Assembly: GCF_018812025.1 (NCBI RefSeq)
Contig: NC_063061.1
Coordinates: 36,626,866-36,690,865, forward strand
Reading direction: 5' to 3'
DNA length: 64,000 nucleotides
Origin: Megalobrama amblycephala
Lineage: Eukaryota; Chordata; Actinopteri; Cypriniformes; Xenocyprididae
Positions within the stretch are counted from its first letter, which is position 1. Every line of letters starts with the position of its first letter. Below, in pieces: positions 47,461 through 64,000 of the stretch. Under the pieces are notes generated by a model, which was not told where the DNA came from, did not search any database, and saw only the letters and a list, made by a program, of their open reading frames with translations. The position numbers were made by a program, and so were the translations under genes.

Positions 47461-47660
47461 AAATACCCTTTGCGAACAGCTGAGATGAGAATATGAAAGG
47501 CTTAAACATTTTATTTATTTATTTTATTTCATTTATTTTATATTTACCTTTTGCAAAAGTTTAAGCGTAATATGAAATGCCTATGCAAAATATTTTTATT
47601 TATTTGTTTAATGTATTTTATTGTACAAATAACCTTTTATGGATTTTTTTTTTTTTAATT

Positions 47661-49188
47661 TAAAGGCACAATATGTACATTTTCGCCACTAGAGGTCGCT
47701 TATTCAAAACAAATGCGTAGCATCTTCACGTCTACAGCTGGCGGAAAAGAATTGGGATGGGATTCGAACAGAAATCATGTTCATGGATGTGATTATTAAT
47801 GTTACTGTAGTATGAAGCAGAGCAGGGCGAGTGTTGTGGGAGCTGAACGAGGCGCTGGAGCGATTGTTGATGAGAGACGAGTGCGACACATGTGACGAGA
47901 GCAGTGGAGCTTTTATTATGCCACAGTCGCCGCTTCCGCTTCTTCCAGTCAAGTGTATGTGGGTAAAGCAGCGCTGTTTATCATATTAGATACATTTATG
48001 TGTTGAAAGTTGTTATAATGCTACTCTGTGCATTCACTCGGTGGCTGCTATGAGACACTGCAGTAAGCTAGATTGATATTAGTCATGGTAAAAACATGGT
48101 ACTCGTGGTAAATCAAGAAGACGAGATTTAAACAATAAGACTAAACATGCTGAGCTAAATAACAATGATTAGTTTTCTGTCTATAAATGTATCAAAACAG
48201 TTGCTCATCTGTCTAATAAAACACACAATATATTAAAGGTGCCCAAGAATGCTTTTTCACAAGATGTAATATAAATCTAAGGTGTCTCCTGAATGTGTCT
48301 GTGAAGTTTCAGCTCAAAATACCCCATAGATTTTTTTTAATAAATTTTTTTAACTGCCTATTTTGGGGCATCATTAACTATGCACCGATTTTTTTCAGCG
48401 CGCCGCCCCTTTAATTCGCGTGCTCCCTGCCACACGAGCTCTCGATTATATTACAGCACATTTACAAAGTTCAATGTAACCCTAATATAACCCTCAAATG
48501 GATCTTTACAAAGTGTTCATCATGCATGCTGTATGCATGCTTCGAATTATGTGAGTAAAGTATTTATTTTGATGTTTATATTTGATTCTCTATGAGTTTG
48601 AGGCTGTGCTCCGTGGCTAACGGCTAATGCTACACTGTTGGAGAGATTTATAAAGAATGAAGTTGTGTGGCCTTAAACAGTGCCTAAACAAAGTTCACAC
48701 AGCTAATATAACCCTCAAATTGATCTTTATAAAGTGTTCGTCATTCATGCGTCGGATTATGTGAGTATGCATACTGTTACATTGTTTACATTTGATTTTG
48801 AATGAATTTGAGGCTGTGATACGTGGCTAACGGCTGTTGGAGAGATTTATAAAGAATGAAGTTGTGTTTATGAATTATACAGACTGCAAGTGTTTAAAAA
48901 TGAAAATAGCGACAGCTCTTGTCTCCATGAATACAGTAATAAACAATGGTAACTTTAACCACATTTAACAGTACATTAGCAACATGCTAACGAAACATTT
49001 AGAAAGACAATTTACAAATATCACTAAAAATATCATGTAATCATGGATCATGTCAGTTATTATTGCTCCATCTGCCATTTTTCGCTGTTGTTCTTGCTTG
49101 CTTACCTAGTCTGATGATTCAGCTGTGCAGATCACCGTTCATGGTTTTTGTATATTACATCTAAAAATCTTACATATTGTACCTTTAA
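47661..49188. mobile_element. AAAGGCACAATATGTA element, reverse orientation, with a second element inside
   Basis: TAAAGGCACAATATGTA and TACATATTGTACCTTTA are inverted ends flanked by AATT-type sequence. From 48234 a TTAAAGGTGCCC element (as at 24155) interrupts it up to about 49110; that insert carries an internal duplication of roughly 220 bp (near 48475-48660 and 48680-48870). The element lies directly upstream of the first lrrc8a coding exon. Confidence 0.8.
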
Positions 49189-49312
49189 TTTCATTTTATT
49201 TTCATTTATTGTAGAAATGAGCGTATTCAAAAAAAGTAGAAATGATGTTGCCAATTATTATTTGCCCATGTCATTTTCACTCTTGTCCTCTCTGTTTCTC
49301 AGGTAAACCGTC

Positions 49313-62468
<13,156 letters not shown>

Positions 62469-64000
62469 GCGAGACGGATGGAAGAGAAGCAACTCTTAAT
62501 GTGGTCATTCTGCTTTCCTTTCATTTTTTTAAGTGATTTTTAATTCATTTTATTTGGGCGAAAAAGCATTCGTTTCTCGTCCGTATGAAGGGAAGTTGTG
62601 GACAGTACGGTGCCATCTGTCCTTCGAAACACACACATACACTGATACACTCACTCAAACACGTTCTCATACACAAACGCACATTTTGCGAGGTCAAGTC
62701 ATTTATGCACTGCCCCCTACAGGCACGGAGGGGCATGCATATAGATGACGACGACACCAACATGGAGTGCCTGTTAAAGCAGTGGCATTATGGGAATGCA
62801 TAGATATAACAAGCAATATGTGGTTTGTGCATTATTTACTTAGTGGCTGCGTCCAATCAGGGAAGAGTCGACTGTTTATGAATGTGCCAGCTGAGTTATC
62901 GAATATGTAAAATGTACATTTTAGACCTCTGCAAGCGAATACCCACAGAAATAAATGCCAAAAAGGTCATATATAAAATCTACTACATATATATATGCTT
63001 TTAAGGATTTTTAAAGATGAATATGATGCCATAAACTCTTGAAAATGTCTTGCTGAAATCTTACACTCCACAGACTAGAAACCGCGAACTCAAACGCTCT
63101 GACGGCAAACAAACAAAATTTTGCCGCCTTTTCACAAATGTTGGACTGACTCAAGTTTGGATCAGGTGACCTGCACATCACATCCGATTGGTTGACTCAA
63201 AGGGAATGATGACGTCATAATGACTGTTGTCGTAGCAACGTTCCAACACTATCATGGCCTTAACTGTCTCTGAGCTGTATGCTGGAGGTCACCTCAAAGA
63301 CAAAGTGTACATTTTACGTTTATAAGTTTTATAATTTTACAAAAAAATAATAAGAGAAAGAACAAAAAGAAACAGAACTGAAAGACTTGTGCAAACTGTT
63401 TGCAAGTACAAAAATCCTATGCGTTAATGTATCTTTTTTTTTTTTTTTATATGTATATGTTCATATGATTTTATTTTATGATTTTTATTTGAACTTTTCT
63501 TTTGTTGGGAAGACTGCCTAATGTACACAGTATGGCTTTAAACAAAACCAAGTAAAAATTTCTGATACACATTCAAATGCGTTTTCATATGTTTCTTGAG
63601 TCACACACACACGGGTCATTCTCAGGAAATTGTGCTGTTCGTATCTGAACATTTTGTCTCTTTTTAAGCAGTTGGAGAAAAAAACGTTTATTAAAACCCA
63701 CATTATTAGTTACTAAGCTTAAAGCACTGCATTATTTCACCGAAAGTTTAGAATGTGTGTATATATATATATGATTGCGACAGAAGATGATGTTAATGTA
63801 AAAGTAAACTAAAAACTGAAACACTGATGTGAGATAAGAGACACTTTCTAAATCATGTGGTCAGAAAATGATTAAGCAAGATTAAATTGTGGTTGTATTT
63901 TCTTAGCAAATAAAGCATTTTAGAACAAAAATACAGAATGTTTATAATATAGAAAGCATATTTAAAATATATTTTAACGTATGTAGAACTTAAATGTAAT
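62469..64000 (+). other. lrrc8a: lrrc8a 3' untranslated region
   Basis: No coding frame with family support follows the stop. AATAAA signals occur near 62949-62954 and at 63909-63914; the second is a good candidate for the distal poly(A) site. The stretch is free of the transposon families found elsewhere in the window, which fits a retained 3' untranslated region. Confidence 0.55.

Overview
The window looks like nuclear DNA of a ray-finned fish, most probably a cyprinid (carp, barb or zebrafish relatives). Genes are split by spliceosomal introns, intergenic DNA is AT-rich and full of (AT)n microsatellites, and small terminal-inverted-repeat transposons of the kind common in cyprinids are dense. 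The species cannot be fixed from the sequence alone. No bacterial, CRISPR or organellar feature was seen.

Four protein-coding genes are supported by exon-level homology recalled from the families. (1) 51-17241, plus strand: the 3' two thirds of rapgef1 (C3G), a Crk-bound guanine nucleotide exchange factor for Rap GTPases; 17 coding exons run from the proline-rich Crk-binding region through the REM and CDC25 domains to the stop, and the 5' part lies outside the window. (2) 22884-28931, minus strand: complete uck1 (uridine-cytidine kinase 1), 7 coding exons, 277 codons. (3) 31839-32710, minus strand: complete dnlz (mitochondrial HSP70 escort protein with a DNL zinc finger), 3 coding exons, 197 codons. 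(4) 49313-62468, plus strand: lrrc8a (subunit of the volume-regulated anion channel), 6 coding exons behind a probable untranslated first exon near 36000; one base is missing in coding exon 3, so the sequence as given is frameshifted. rapgef1 and uck1 converge; dnlz and lrrc8a diverge. The human orthologues all lie on 9q34, so this is probably a piece of that conserved neighbourhood. The genes share no pathway: Rap signalling, pyrimidine salvage, mitochondrial chaperone upkeep and cell-volume control.

The rest is introns and spacers: hAT-like elements with 8-bp target duplications (9433-10619, 29859-30265, 12372-13601, 52122-53173), a Tc1/mariner-like element (25165-26057), foldback elements (30525-31729, 57107-57216), nested elements (47661-49188, 52076-53710), a 2-kb minisatellite of 41-42 bp units (40150-42230), a degenerate array in the last rapgef1 intron (14980-17030) and many microsatellites.

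The observations most worth a second look are an AT-AC (U12-type) intron of only 86 bp in rapgef1, a GC-AG intron in uck1, the lrrc8a frameshift and its unusually intron-rich, all-phase-0 structure, a possible upstream ORF whose stop overlaps the lrrc8a start codon, an 81-nt near-perfect RNA hairpin in an lrrc8a intron, and the 41/42-bp minisatellite. I found no convincing wholly new gene system.
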